DNA of 64,000 nucleotides from Omphalotus guepiniiformis (Eukaryota; Basidiomycota; Agaricomycetes; Agaricales; Omphalotaceae), in NCBI GenBank assembly GCA_028554645.1, contig JAQOOI010000019.1, forward strand, positions 310,001 to 374,000, written 5' to 3'. The translations under genes and the position numbers were made by a program. Below the pieces are notes generated by a model. The model ran no database searches. It saw nothing but the letters and a program-made list of their open reading frames with translations, and was not told the DNA's origin. Below are positions 9,746 to 19,774 of the stretch, piece by piece. Position 1 is the first letter of the stretch. Each line of letters opens with the position of its first letter.

Positions 9746-10959
9746 GTTCGAGGATGGAAAGCCAGGCCCCTACAAAAGAGAAAAATCCTGTTAGGGCCGC
9801 GGCACCTGAGAATGATACTGAAAACAAGGGTAATGAACGACGGTTGTGGAAAGAAAAGGACGCGGAACCTGAGAAGGACGCGAGCCTAGAGAAAGATAAG
9901 TATAAGGAGTTGGTCAAGAGGGAAAAACGTTTGAGATTCGATGGTGTCGAGATGCCTCCGCTACCTACAGTAGTGAAGAAGAGCCGCGTACCAGAGGTTC
10001 CTTACGCGAACGTACCTGATGTGTCGTATTCGCCAACTGAGCAAGAGAAACTGAAAGCTCAGAAAGAGCGGTTAGAGAACCCGAGGGGGATAATTTGGAA
10101 GACAAGGAATGAGAAGGCCGCGGAGTCTCCTGTTATTCCGTTAACTAAACATCCTGACGCGGAAGAAACAGTAGTGGAATCAGAAATTTCACTCAGAGGA
10201 ACGATCAAGTCAAGAGTCAAATTGAAGCCTGAAGAGACCGCGGGAGGTTTGAGAGAGATCCTAGCCAAAAGCCCCCTATTACCTTTTAGCGAGGAAAATG
10301 TAGGAGAGGTTCACGTAACAGCAAATACAGTCGCGTTAGCTGACCTTAATGTCACCGCGGAAGTTTTTGTTCTGAAACAGGCGGAAGGAGATCTTCCAGC
10401 AGGAGCGGTTGTGATTAGCGATCCAGTTGAACAGTACGTGGAAAGCCTGGGAAGCAAAGATAACCCAATTCAGATCTACGTGGCAAGAGATTCAGAGTCG
10501 CTTCGATGCGTGTATCCTTTGGTAAATGGTACCGCGAAGATCGAAAGTCTACTAGACTCGGGTTCACAGATTATCTCTACATCGGAGAAAAGAGCTCGCA
10601 AAGCAGGTTTATCGTGGGACCCGGACATAGTAATCTTTATGCAATCGGCTAACAAGGGTGTTGAGAAGTCTTTGGGATTGGCGCGTAATGTACCATTCTT
10701 ACTAGGCGGAATCACCGTGTACTTACAAGTACATGTAATTCGAGACCCCGCATATGAATTGCTACTGGGACGGCCTTTTGACACGATCACGGAGAGTTTA
10801 GTGGATAATCATGCAGATGGAACGCAGGACCTCGTTATTCAGGACCCTAACACTAAGAAGCGAGCTGTTGTACCTACCTATGAGAGAGGGAAAGGTTCTG
10901 TACCTATAAGCAAAGACAAGGAACAGACTCAGGGTTTTTCAGCAGCTTCGAGGAATTGA
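9706..10959 (+). CDS. pro: pro frame of element 1: aspartic protease
   Basis: Frame -1 relative to gag, open from 9706 and overlapping gag by about 40 nt; the first ATG is at 9754. The first 260 residues are charged and probably linker. The retroviral-type protease follows, with active-site LLDSGSQI (about 10549-10572) and LLLGRPF (about 10759) as the second conserved block. The enzyme would cleave the Gag-Pro-Pol polyprotein. It is probably expressed by -1 frameshifting at 9733-9739 rather than from its ATG, because no separate promoter is seen and the slippery site lies 3 nt before the gag stop. Confidence 0.85.
9733..9739 (+). other. -1 ribosomal frameshift site, gag to pro
   Basis: G GGT TTT in the gag frame fits X XXY YYZ, followed by CGG TAA. 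Slipping back one base enters the protease frame. A GGCC-C-CTA/TAG-GGCC stem lies at 9765-9798, but 25 nt downstream is far for a stimulator, and no closer stem is obvious. Confidence 0.75.
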
Positions 10960-10978
10960 TCCCAGATCAAGGAGAAGC
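10932..10978 (+). other. -1 ribosomal frameshift site, pro to pol, with stem-loop
   Basis: The identical heptamer G GGT TTT (10932-10938) occurs in the pro frame, 18 nt before the pro stop. Six bases later begins an outer stem GCTTC/GAAGC (10945-10949 with 10974-10978) enclosing a perfect TTGATC/GATCAA hairpin with loop CCA (10956-10970). A spacer of 5-9 nt is typical for stimulatory structures. Confidence 0.8.
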
Positions 10979-13900
10979 CGCGGTGGTTTTTGAATTAAAT
11001 GACGAAGGTATTCCCATTGGCATAAGTGATGTAGTATTTGCAGATATAAACGAAGAGCAAAAATCAAAGTTTGAGAAGCGAGAGTTACGCGATCTATACT
11101 TATCTGCCGCGGAAAAGTATATTGATCTAAAAAGTGATAAAGAAACGACGAGACCCGTATTGAGATCCTATTTGAGTTCGGTGTATGGAGCGCAAAATCC
11201 TGCCGCGTACTCTCAAGCAAATTTCACGGTGCAAGAAGTAGAGCTAGAAGACGGCGTAGAAGAGTTACAGCAAATTCCCCTGTTTGATGTAAGGAGCATC
11301 GCGATGCTTGATGTATCCCCTGATATGAAAGATCAAGTGAGGAGGCACGCGTCGCGGCTGTGGAAGGAACGTTACGAACCAATTAGTATCTTGGCAGGGA
11401 AGAAATACAAACCTGTCGCGTTGAAAACACGCCCTGTTCTAGGAGATTTACCATCGAAGTTTAGAATCATAAGAGAGATTAAAGGAGATCCATTGGCTGA
11501 TATGCCGCAGCTTTCGCCTAATCCTCCAGAATTCACGCCGACTGGTAGGTATACTCAGGAACGTAAAGAGATAATAGACGAGATACATAAGGAAGAATTC
11601 CTTTGGCCAGAAGAACGGAAGTTGATGCATCATATGATGATGCAGCAAGAGAAAGGGTTCGCGTGGGACGACAGTGAACGCGGAAGATTCAGAACAGATT
11701 TCTTTCCTTCAGTAGAGATGCCCGTGATACCTCATACACCTTGGGTTGAGAGGAACATTCCTATTCCCCCTGGTATTTTTAATGAAGTATGCGCGGCAGT
11801 TAGACGAAAGATTGACGCGGGAGTTTACGAACCATCGAACTCGTCTTACCGATCGAAGTGGTTCGCGGTGTTAAAGAAAGACGGAAAGAGTATTCGACTA
11901 GTACATAGTTTGGAACCGTTGAACGCGGTAACAATAGCACATTCTGGTATACCGCCTGCTACTGAAGAGCTCGCGGAGAAATTCTGTGGTAGAGCTTGTG
12001 GAGGAATTCTAGATTTATATGTTGGCTATGATGAAAGAGAGTTGGCAATAGCATTGCGAGACTTAACTACATTCCAGACTCCCTTTGGAGCCCTGAGGTT
12101 AGTAACACTACCGATGGGATGGACGAATTCAGTACCAATCTTCCACGATGATGTAACACACATATTACAAGAAGAGATCCCGGAGTTTACGCAACCATAC
12201 ATCGATGATGTTCCTGTACGCGGTCCTGAAACGACTTATCAAAGTGAAGATGGTACGTACGAGACCATTCCTGGTAATGATGGGATACGGAGGTTTATTT
12301 GGGAACATTTCACCAATATGAATAGAGTCATTCAAAGAATGAAGTACTGTGGTGGGACTTTCTCAGGCCCCAAAGCTGTATTGTGTAAAAGCGAGATTAC
12401 CGTGGTCGGACATAGGTGTACACGAGAAGGAAGAGAGATCGACCCGGAACGAGCGAAAACTATTACCAACTGGGGTGGACCTGAGAATATCCTAGAAGAG
12501 AAGGATATAAGACCATTCTTAGGCACCGCGGGACTAGTAAGAATGTTCGTCAAAGACTATGCAAAGATCGCGGAGCCTTTAACCCGATTTACACGTAAAG
12601 ATATTCCGTTCGAATGGCGACAAGAGCAAAGTGACGCGTTGGCAAAGTTGAAAGAGGCAGTAAAGAATAGCAAGGCATTACGACCACTAAAGTATGATGT
12701 GGAAGACCCTGTTATATTGGCAGTAGATACGTCGTGGAAAGCGGTTGGGTTCTATATTTGTCAAGTGGATCCAGAGAATCCGCGACGAAGGTTCTACTCC
12801 AGATTCGGTTCGATTACACTAAGTGATCGCGAAGCTAGGTTTTCACAGCCGAAACGGGAGTTGTTTGGTTTGTATCGCGCGTTACGAGCGTGCCAGTATT
12901 GGTTGTTTGGTATTCGCAACCTTATAATCGAAACTGACGCGAAGTACATTAAAGGCATGTTAGAGCATCCTGATCAAATGCCAAACGCCGCGATAAATAG
13001 GTGGATAGAGTCGATCATGATGTTTCATTTTAAACTGAAGCACGTACCAGGCAAGGTTCACGGACCTGATGGACTATCATGGCGGGATAAGCAAGTAGGA
13101 GACGATGAGTATGACAATCCTGAAGATGGTGAAGTTCAAGAACCCTATAAATTAGAGGAGTTTGTAGATAAGATTGACTCTAAGCATGGTTACGCGCAAG
13201 TATTAGTTGATGAGAAAGAGGAATGGAAAAGTAATTATATGACTGGTTTAGCCGCGTCGGTAGACGACTTTAAGGAAGAATTGACGCGTGCTTATAAGCA
13301 AGAACGAGAGTTCCGCGACATACCAGAAGTAAAACAGTTTGTAGCCGCGAACTTGGCTAGTGAAGTACCAGAACTCGAGGAGCCACCAGAGCATATTGAC
13401 GAAACAGAGTATGATGAGTCTAAGCGATCGAAGGGAGCGATAAACCAAGATAAAACAGTCGCGGAGGTTTTCAAATGGCTAACAGACACTTCTAAGAGGC
13501 CTGTAGGCTATGAGAATAACAAACGCTTCAAGAACTTTTTAAGGTTAGCGCGGAACTTCTTTATACAAGACGGAAAACTCTATCGACGTGGAATTGAGGC
13601 AAAACATAAGCTGGTAGTTGAGAAGTCGCGTCGCGTCGCCATGATCCATGCTTGTCATGATAGTCTGGGGCACCGCGGCTTCTTCGCTACTAAATCCTTA
13701 CTTATGGAACGCTTTTGGTGGCCTGAAATGGAGAAAGACATCTATGAGTATGTGAAGACCTGTCATACGTGCCAAGTAAGACAAAAGACAAAGATCAGGA
13801 TTCCTCCTACCGAGACGAAAACACCGTCAATCTTTCAGAAAATTCACGCTGACACCATGTATATGCCGGCGTCGAATGGCTACAAGCTGATTGTACATGG

Positions 13901-14906
13901 TAGGTGCGCGTTAACCGGCTGGATGGAAGGAAGACCGTTGAAAGCAGAGTCCGCAAGAGCGATTGGGCAGTGGTTGTGGGAAGAAATTATATGCCGCTGG
14001 GGCTGTCTTATAGAGATAGTAACAGATAATGGCGGACCTTTTCTAAAGGCGTTGGAATGGTTAGAGAAGAAATATGGCGTGCGCGGTATTCGCATATCAC
14101 CTTATAACTCCCAAGCCAACGGTATCGTGGAACACGCGCATTATGATGTGCGACACAGTCTCATAAAGGCCGCGGGAGGTGACGATTCAAAATGGTTTTA
14201 CTATTTCTACTTAGTAATGTGGGCTGATAGGTGTACCATAAGAAAGAGATTTGGGTGCTCCCCATTCTTCGCAGTAACTGGTGCGCACCCCTCGCTACCT
14301 TTTGATATCGTTGAGGCAACATGGCTTGTAGAATATCCTGATCATTTCATAAGTGACGCGGAACTAATTGGACTACGGGTGAAAGCATTGGCTAAGCACG
14401 CGAAGCACGTAGTTGAATTGCGGGAACGCGTAACACGCGAGAAAAGGTCACGGTTGTTGAAGTTCGAAAAAGAGTATAAGTATGTTATTAAAGACTACGC
14501 GTTTAAGCCAGGTAGTTTGGTATTAGTTAGGAATACTCAGATTGAAAAATCTTTGAACTCTAAAACGAAGCCGCGCTATTTAGGACCTATGGTAGTACTC
14601 AGGCGTACCACAGGTGGCAGTTACATTGTGGCAGACCTAAATGGTGCGGTGTTCCAGAATAAAATCGGAGCCTTCCGCGTAATTCCATATTGGCCAAGGT
14701 CGCACATTGAACTCCCTGAGAACCTAAGTGAGTTGATTGGTTTGTCAGAAGATGGCTTGTTGAGAATTGAACAAGGTCTAGAAGAAGAAGAAGAAGAAGA
14801 TTTATCCGTAGAACACGATCAAGCAGACCTAGATGGTGAAATTCACGCGGACGTTTCAGTATACGACGCGAAGCACTGGATATCGAAGCCGAAGATCTTT
14901 CAGTAA
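10932..14906 (+). CDS. pol: pol frame of element 1: reverse transcriptase, RNase H, integrase
   Basis: Third frame, reached by a second -1 shift, open to 14906 with no stop (about 1320 residues). There is no ATG near its beginning. Reverse transcriptase: KDGKSIRLVHSL, LPMGWTNS and the catalytic YIDD at about 12198. RNase H: AVDTSWKAVG, a KRELFGL block and ETDAKYI. Integrase: HHCC finger (HDSLGHRG then CHTCQ, about 13655-13770), catalytic HADTMY, VTDNGG and GIVEHAH. A GPY/F-like part (PRYLGPMVVL) and an acidic tail follow; no chromodomain is evident. It replicates and inserts the element and looks intact. Confidence 0.93.
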   Translation, partial: GFFSSFEELIPDQGEAAVVFELNDEGIPIGISDVVFADINEEQKSKFEKRELRDLYLSAAEKYIDLKSDKETTRPVLRSYLSSVYGAQNPAAYSQANFTVQEVELEDGVEELQQIPLFDVRSIAMLDVSPDMKDQVRRHASRLWKERYEPISILAGKKYKPVALKTRPVLGDLPSKFRIIREIKGDPLADMPQLSPNPPEFTPTGRYTQERKEIIDEIHKEEFLWPEERKLMHHMMMQQEKGFAWDDSERGRFRTDFFPSVEMPVIPHTPWVERNIPIPPGIFNEVCAAVRRKIDAGVYEPSNSSYRSKWFAVLKKDGKSIRLVHSLEPLNAVTIAHSGIPPATEELAEKFCGRACGGILDLYVGYDERELAIALRDLTTFQTPFGALRLVTLPMGWTNSVPIFHDDVTHILQEEIPEFTQPYIDDVPVRGPETTYQSEDGTYETIPGNDGIRRFIWEHFTNMNRVIQRMKYCGGTFSGPKAVLCKSEITVVGHRCTREGREIDPERAKTITNWGGPENILEEKDIRPFLGTAGLVRMFVKDYAKIAEPLTRFTRKDIPFEWRQEQSDALAKLKEAVKNSKALRPLKYDVEDPVILAVDTSWKAVGFYICQVDPENPRRRFYSRFGSITLSDREARFSQPKRELFGLYRALRACQYWLFGIRNLIIETDAKYIKGMLEHPDQMPNAAINRWIESIMMFHFKLKHVPGKVHGPDGLSWRDKQVGDDEYDNPEDGEVQEPYKLEEFVDKIDSKHGYAQVLVDEKEEWKSNYMTGLAASVDDFKEELTRAYKQEREFRDIPEVKQFVAANLASEVPELEEPPEHIDETEYDESKRSKGAINQDKTVAEVFKWLTDTSKRPVGYENNKRFKNFLRLARNFFIQDGKLYRRGIEAKHKLVVEKSRRVAMIHACHDSLGHRGFFATKSLLMERFWWPEMEKDIYEYVKTCHTCQVRQKTKIRIPPTETKTPSIFQKIHADTMYMPASNGYKLIVHGRCALTGWMEGRPLKAESARAIGQWLWEEIICRWGCLIEIVTDNGGPFLKALEWLEKKYGVRGIRISPYNSQANGIVEHAHYDVRHSLIKAAGGDDSKWFYYFYLVMWADRCTIRKRFGCSPFFAVTGAHPSLPFDIVEATWLVEYPDHFISDAELIGLRVKALAKHAKHVVELRERVTREKRSRLLKFEKEYKYVIKDYAFKPGSLVLVRNTQIEKSLNSKTKPRYLGPMVVLRRTTGGSYIVADLNGAVFQNKIGAFRVIPYWPRSHIELPENLSELIGLSEDGLLRIEQGLEEEEEEDLSVEHDQADLDGEIHADVSVYDAKHWISKPKIFQ

Positions 14907-15128
14907 ATCACTCAAAAGATAGGGCCACATGGCAGTTTTATTATAAAAACGAGTGTATGATCTGTACGTGTTATGTTGAAATATACGCGACAAATTGGAA
15001 ATAAATAAGTTTACGCGATAGTTGAATACAAGTGCGGAAGGGAAACGGAAAGTTACGCGCGGTACCTCTATTCACGACAAGAAGATTAAAAAGTGTCGCG
15101 GAAGCACAAGAAAAGTTCCAGAAGCAGT
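14907..15128. other. Spacer between pol and antisense gene B
   Basis: Only 222 bp separate the convergent stop codons of pol (+) and antisense gene B (-). Short CGCG-bearing sequence, nothing else seen. Confidence 0.5.
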
Positions 15129-16569
15129 TCAAGTATCAGTCACGGAGGGCATATCTTCGTCGCCAGTCATATCGATAAGGGGAACGTTAGTTTTATTAAC
15201 CAGCTCCTTCTGCTGCGACGCGATGCTCTGGTAGCTCTTCATCAGCAAATCCCGCATTTGGAGCTGGAGACTGATCTGATGGTTGACCGCGATAAGTTTA
15301 GAGCGAGTCTCGAACTCCAGCATGGTGAGGCTACGATCAGTAGGCCCACTAACGGGTTCGAGCACCGCGAGATTGGCACGATCAACGAGTGACTGCACAA
15401 CCGAGTTAGAGAAAGTGGAGACAGGGTCTACCAAAAGATAGGTTAGTTGAAAAGTCGCTAGCGGCAGTATGAAAACGTGACACGTACTAGGGGGTGCCAG
15501 AGGTGGGTCAAGCATAGAGAAGTTGTGCGCCCAAGTAGGAGGAGCTGCCGCGACACTAACCACCTCCATCTTAGCTTTCTTGGCAGGAGGATTGATGGTA
15601 CTCTTATCCACCGCGGCAACTGCCTTAAGGTATTGCCGTGAAGTAATAAGCATGCGTGGTATCTCAGAAAAGTGGAGATATCTTACGGGGTGATTAGTCG
15701 ACGCGTGAGGCTATGAAAGGAGCGTTTAAGTCAGAATAACATTGGGAGAAGGAATGGTGGTCGTACCCTTTTAACTGCCGCGACGCTAGGCTCAACCTTT
15801 GGAGTAAAGGGGGCAACGCGGGTAACTTCTTCAACTGCTGCGAGGTCGAGAGTCTGAAGCGAGGTACATAGTTTTAGCAACAGAGCAAGCTGGCTCGGGG
15901 TAGGGTGGCGACCTACCGTGGTATTAGTAGTGGAATCTGCAATAGAGGGGGATTCATCGTCACCCATAGCAATATCGCTACCCGCCGCGTCGTCGTCAAC
16001 CTCCTCGTCACTACTATCAATACGAGCTTGGGATGCAATACGCTTGCGAATCTAGGAAAAAGTTTTAGTACCAGTGGTTATTCAAGAAAAAGAACTGATT
16101 ACTTACGCGGCGGCTAGTACGAACGCGACCTTTGCCTTTGACGGGCACTGGGGTTACAGCAGTTGGAACAGGAGCAGCCGCGGCGACTTTGGGAACCTCC
16201 TTGGGTTTACCAAACTGAACACATTTACCGCGGTACGGACCAAGTAAATGATGAGTTGGTGTATACTTCGCGGTAACTGGGTCCCGCGGCAGTTGTTCAA
16301 AGAAGAACAGAGTGAAAGTACGAATGTCAGCGTTAGCCAACGCGGCATCAGGGTGAGCTTTCCAGAGCTCGAGCTAAAAAGAGTGAAGTAAGGCGCAGGA
16401 ACAGAAGGCAGAACATTAGAAAACTTGCGAGTTTTTGTGCACACGACATCGCGACGCGATTAGCATCGTCGGCACCACGTTTGACTTGACGCTCGCTAAA
16501 CGACTTGTAAAGAGGTGCTACCTCTTCCACGAGAAACTGGACGTCAACAGAAGAAGTATCAGTAGACAT
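15129..16569 (-). CDS. Antisense gene B of element 1: spliced, unknown protein with acidic/SIM-like tail
   Basis: Exons on the minus strand: 16569-16429, 16373-16107, 16051-15767, 15710-15687, 15623-15488, 15427-15129. Introns are 55-63 nt and all phases close, giving about 383 residues. Intron 1 is GC-AG (GCAAGT...TTTTTAG). The 24-nt fourth exon and its acceptor AAG are the least certain. The protein has a folded-looking N-terminal 130 residues (LELWKAHPDA, FFFEQLPRD), a basic linker, an acidic stretch (SSDEEVDDDAAG), helical segments that may form a coiled coil, and the tail NVPLIDMTGDED, which resembles a SUMO-interacting motif. I recognise no family. It lies inside the transposon, opposite to pol, with its own TATA box. 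Confidence 0.8.
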
Positions 16570-17051
16570 AAGTGATTCAGATAGGAAGAACTTAGTGTTT
16601 GGAGGTCCTTTTATAACTGGCCAGGGCAGTCTGGACCAGAAGGAAACTTGTCCGCGTAGAATTCTAATTCCGCGCACCGTCCTTCAAAGTTGACGCGGTG
16701 GAACATATGGTACTTTACCAAGCGTCGCGAGTGTTCTGAACAACTGGGGACAGTTGTGATTTCAAAGATGGGGAAGGGTCGTAGGAATAGAAAGCACCGC
16801 GTACAGTTTAGTACCGCGTAGAATCGCGTGAATTTGGGAAAAGTGCCGCGTAGAATTTCTTGAATATTTTCGATTTTATAGAACAAGGAAAATGTCACAC
16901 AGTTTAAAATCACTCGAGACAAAGCTAATAACATTTCCAAGTAATAAAATAAAGAAAAAACAAGCTCCGCGATACTACAAACACTACGAGACTAAGAGCT
17001 TTTACTTCCGCGGAACCAGAGCAAGAAAATGAACAGAGAAGGCAGGGACCA
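16570..17051. other. Promoter region of antisense gene B
   Basis: Non-coding gap between the end of antisense gene A and the start of gene B. It is CGCG-rich with no frame of note. Confidence 0.5.
16607..16615 (-). promoter_or_regulatory. TATA box of antisense gene B
   Basis: TATAAAAGG on the minus strand, about 40 nt upstream of the ATG at 16569; a start about 30 nt on would leave a short leader. Confidence 0.6.
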
Positions 17052-19329
17052 CTATTTCTGATATGCCTGATGTTCGGATGCCGCGTTGATTGATTTGAGC
17101 TGCCCAGCCTCGATGGCGGGCAGGATCTTCTCATCCACAATCATTTGAGCAAGGTCACCACTAAGGCGGACCTGCGTCAAATAGTCGCGACCGAAGTTAT
17201 AGTAACCCTGTACTAAAACATCCGCGAGTTCGTCGATCTTGGCTTGAGCCATTTTCTGAATACCGTGCATCGCGGCAACTTGTTCATTCAAGCGGTCAGT
17301 AAGCATTGACGCTTCAAGTTGCAGAGACATAGCATCTAAAGGAAAGATCAGAGAAAAGGGAAAGTAGTAAGGGAGAAGACATACGGCGCGCAGAAAAGAG
17401 TCCGCGGTTGTGAAAAGCTTCATCCTCCAACGCGATCTTGCGAATCCCATAACGAAAGGTGCACGCGGAGTCCTTCTTGCTAAGACACTCGTTACATGAC
17501 TCCCCGGCCTTGACGAAGACGCAAGGCTTGCCGTGAATAATGCACGACCCACAGCGAATGGAGGGCTAAGAAGTAATCAGAGAAGTAAGAAGAAAAAGTA
17601 TCGAAGAACTTACCAGGTTCACGGAAGAAGCCACAATCTGGCGAAGGCGAATGTGACTTGTCATCAGCGGAGGTACCATACCCGGTAGGTCATAGTTAAT
17701 GAAACCATTTGCAGGGATGTTGTTAGCCGTATACCAGTGGACCCCTCCTTCGTAAGAGCCACCTACGGTAGTAGGCACCGCGGTGGCTTTGTCCCCCTTC
17801 TCGATGGGATGAAGGTTGTGAGGAATAAAGGCACCAAAGTGCTCCGCGGCGGGGAAAACTTTCTCGTACCAATATTGGGGGTAACCCTCGACTTCACGAA
17901 GGAACCGACGTCTAGTTTCGAGGTCGCCTGGGCGAGGAGAGGGAGTACGAAAGCGGTCGGCCTCTTGAATAGTTGACGCGGTAGTTTTTGTCGCTAGTTT
18001 AGACTTCCGCGAAGCTTTTCTTTTGCCCTGAAAAAGAAATAAGCAACGAAGCAGCTTAAACAGGGAAGGAACTCACCTTGGTTCCAACCTGAGTAGTAGC
18101 AGGAGGCTCCACGAAAGTCGAGGGTCCTGCCACAGAAGAAGGAACCGCGGAAGTTGAAGGTAGCACAGGTACAGCAGGAGGAACGGGTACGGTACTAGTC
18201 AGAGGAGAAAATGCGGCTGGGACACCAGAAGGAGTGAGAGGCGCGGGACCAGATTCCACCAGTGGGGACCGTGTAGGAGTGACAGGAATAAGGTTCGTAG
18301 GAACCGAAGGTTCCGCGGCAGTAACAGTGAACCCTTGCGATAAGTCCACAGGAGGGGGAGAACGAGAAAAAGACTGGGAAGTAGAGTGAGTAAAACTAGT
18401 TGGAATAACAGGAATTACTCACGAAGCGAGGAGTTGGCGCTGTGGGAGGCAAGTCTCGCGTCACTGAGGATACAGCAGCCACAATACCAACGGAGTTATC
18501 AGGCTCCGCGGAAGCCTCAGAATCACTCTCTACTCGTTTGCGCAAAGGGCCACGGCGACGCTTGGCAGCAGGAGGAGAGCCCTCGTTGGAAGACTCGACC
18601 GCCTCGTCGTCAAACTAAGGATAAGAATGAGAAGAAGAGTTAGTAGACAAGGAACAAAGGAGTACTTACTAGACGTGTGGGCCAGGGTTGGCGCTCCAAG
18701 TCAGACAAAGTACGAGGAGGCCGCGGACGAGTTGTAACGGCAGTAGGCATAGGAGTCGCGGGAGGGAGCGAATAGGTCTCGTCACGGAACGCCAAAAAGT
18801 CATCGGCGAATTTTGCCTGATCCTCAGCGGTAACGGGAGTAAGCTACCGCAAGTTAGTTAAATACAACAGATAAAACGAACGCGGAACTAACCAGAGCAG
18901 ATTGACTAGGATGACGAGCACGACGTTTCTTGAGAACAGACAAAGCCTTATCACGGCGCTCTCGACGACGGCGTACGGGTGCTAAAGCCTCGGGAATGTT
19001 CGAAGGAATGGGAAGTACCGCGGAAGGTTGAACGGAAAGTTGCCCGGTACGGATCTGTTCAAGCAAGATAAGCTCCGCGGCGGATATAGACCGCTGTGAG
19101 CTGTCCGGGACGGAAGGCAAAGTAGAAGAGGGTCGAGGCGAAGCGTCGCGTCGTCTTCGTTTGTGTACGCGTGAAGTCGAGGGTTGAGAAGAAGGCATAA
19201 TAAAGGCGGCCTCAGAAGCAGTAGGAGAAAAAGCCTATCAAACGGAGCTAAGCAAAGAAGACACGCAAAAAGTACCGCGTCACTTACTATTAAAGAGTTA
19301 TAGTCAAGGGGTTCAGCCTTGATAGGCAT
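17052..19329 (-). CDS. Antisense gene A of element 1: Zn(II)2Cys6-type protein
   Basis: Exons on the minus strand: 19329-19288, 19234-18893, 18843-18670, 18614-18423, 18373-18077, 18027-17614, 17565-17385, 17335-17052. The seven introns are 48-55 nt with GT-AG ends, several with CTAAC-like branch sites, and all phases agree, giving about 641 residues. The N-terminus MPIKAEPLD contains an IKAE sumoylation-type motif. Basic clusters (HKRRRRD, AKRRRG) look like nuclear signals, and long Pro/Ser/Thr-rich parts follow. Residues 492-522 fit CX2CX6CX8CX2CX7C, the spacing of fungal binuclear zinc clusters that bind CGG half-sites. A probable coiled coil follows (about 548-600), as in Gal4-type dimers. 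Host-gene capture and self-regulation are both possible; DNA binding is inferred from spacing only. Confidence 0.85.
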
Positions 19330-19386
19330 AAACCAGTGATGAAAGAGGGAGCAAAAAGTTGAAGTTCGACACCCGGGCGCTGAAGG

Positions 19387-19393
19387 TTATATA
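19387..19393 (-). promoter_or_regulatory. TATA box of antisense gene A
   Basis: TATATAA on the minus strand, about 58 nt upstream of the ATG at 19329. Confidence 0.55.
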
Positions 19394-19765
19394 CACCTCG
19401 CGGCGATGGGGTCCTCAGAATGGTGCCAGTATCAAGTTCCATTCCTAGAAGACGCGAGAGCAAAAGTTTGATGTATTACACACTTATTCAGGGTACGACA
19501 TACAGCTTTGACAAAGAAGCGATGGCAATCCATTAACTGAATAACCGGTATGTCCGGGAACTAACGTAACCGGACGATGAGGAATGAAGAGACGCGGCGA
19601 TTTACCAATAAGGTAACGTGATGGCATGTGGTGTGACAAGAAGGAGGGAGAGCGCTACATGAGTCAGAAAGAAGTTTGTGATATCCAGAAAAGGGAGGTT
19701 GATGCGCCTTTCCGGGATAGACCCTGAGTAGGACCCCAGCGACTGGGACAGTCGATATTTTAGTC

Positions 19766-19774
19766 AGGGGGAGA
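19766..19774 (+). promoter_or_regulatory. Polypurine tract of element 1
   Basis: AGGGGGAGA directly abuts the 3' LTR, as expected for the plus-strand primer. Confidence 0.85.

Larger units (their letters stand above)
19330..19774. other. Promoter region of antisense gene A and polypurine tract
   Basis: Non-coding; holds a minus-strand TATA box and the element's polypurine tract. Confidence 0.5.

Noticed and set aside
9765..9798. Stem GGCC-C-CTA/TAG-GGCC as stimulator of the gag-pro frameshift
   Set aside because: It starts 25 nt after the slippery site, beyond the usual 5-9 nt; not counted as evidence.
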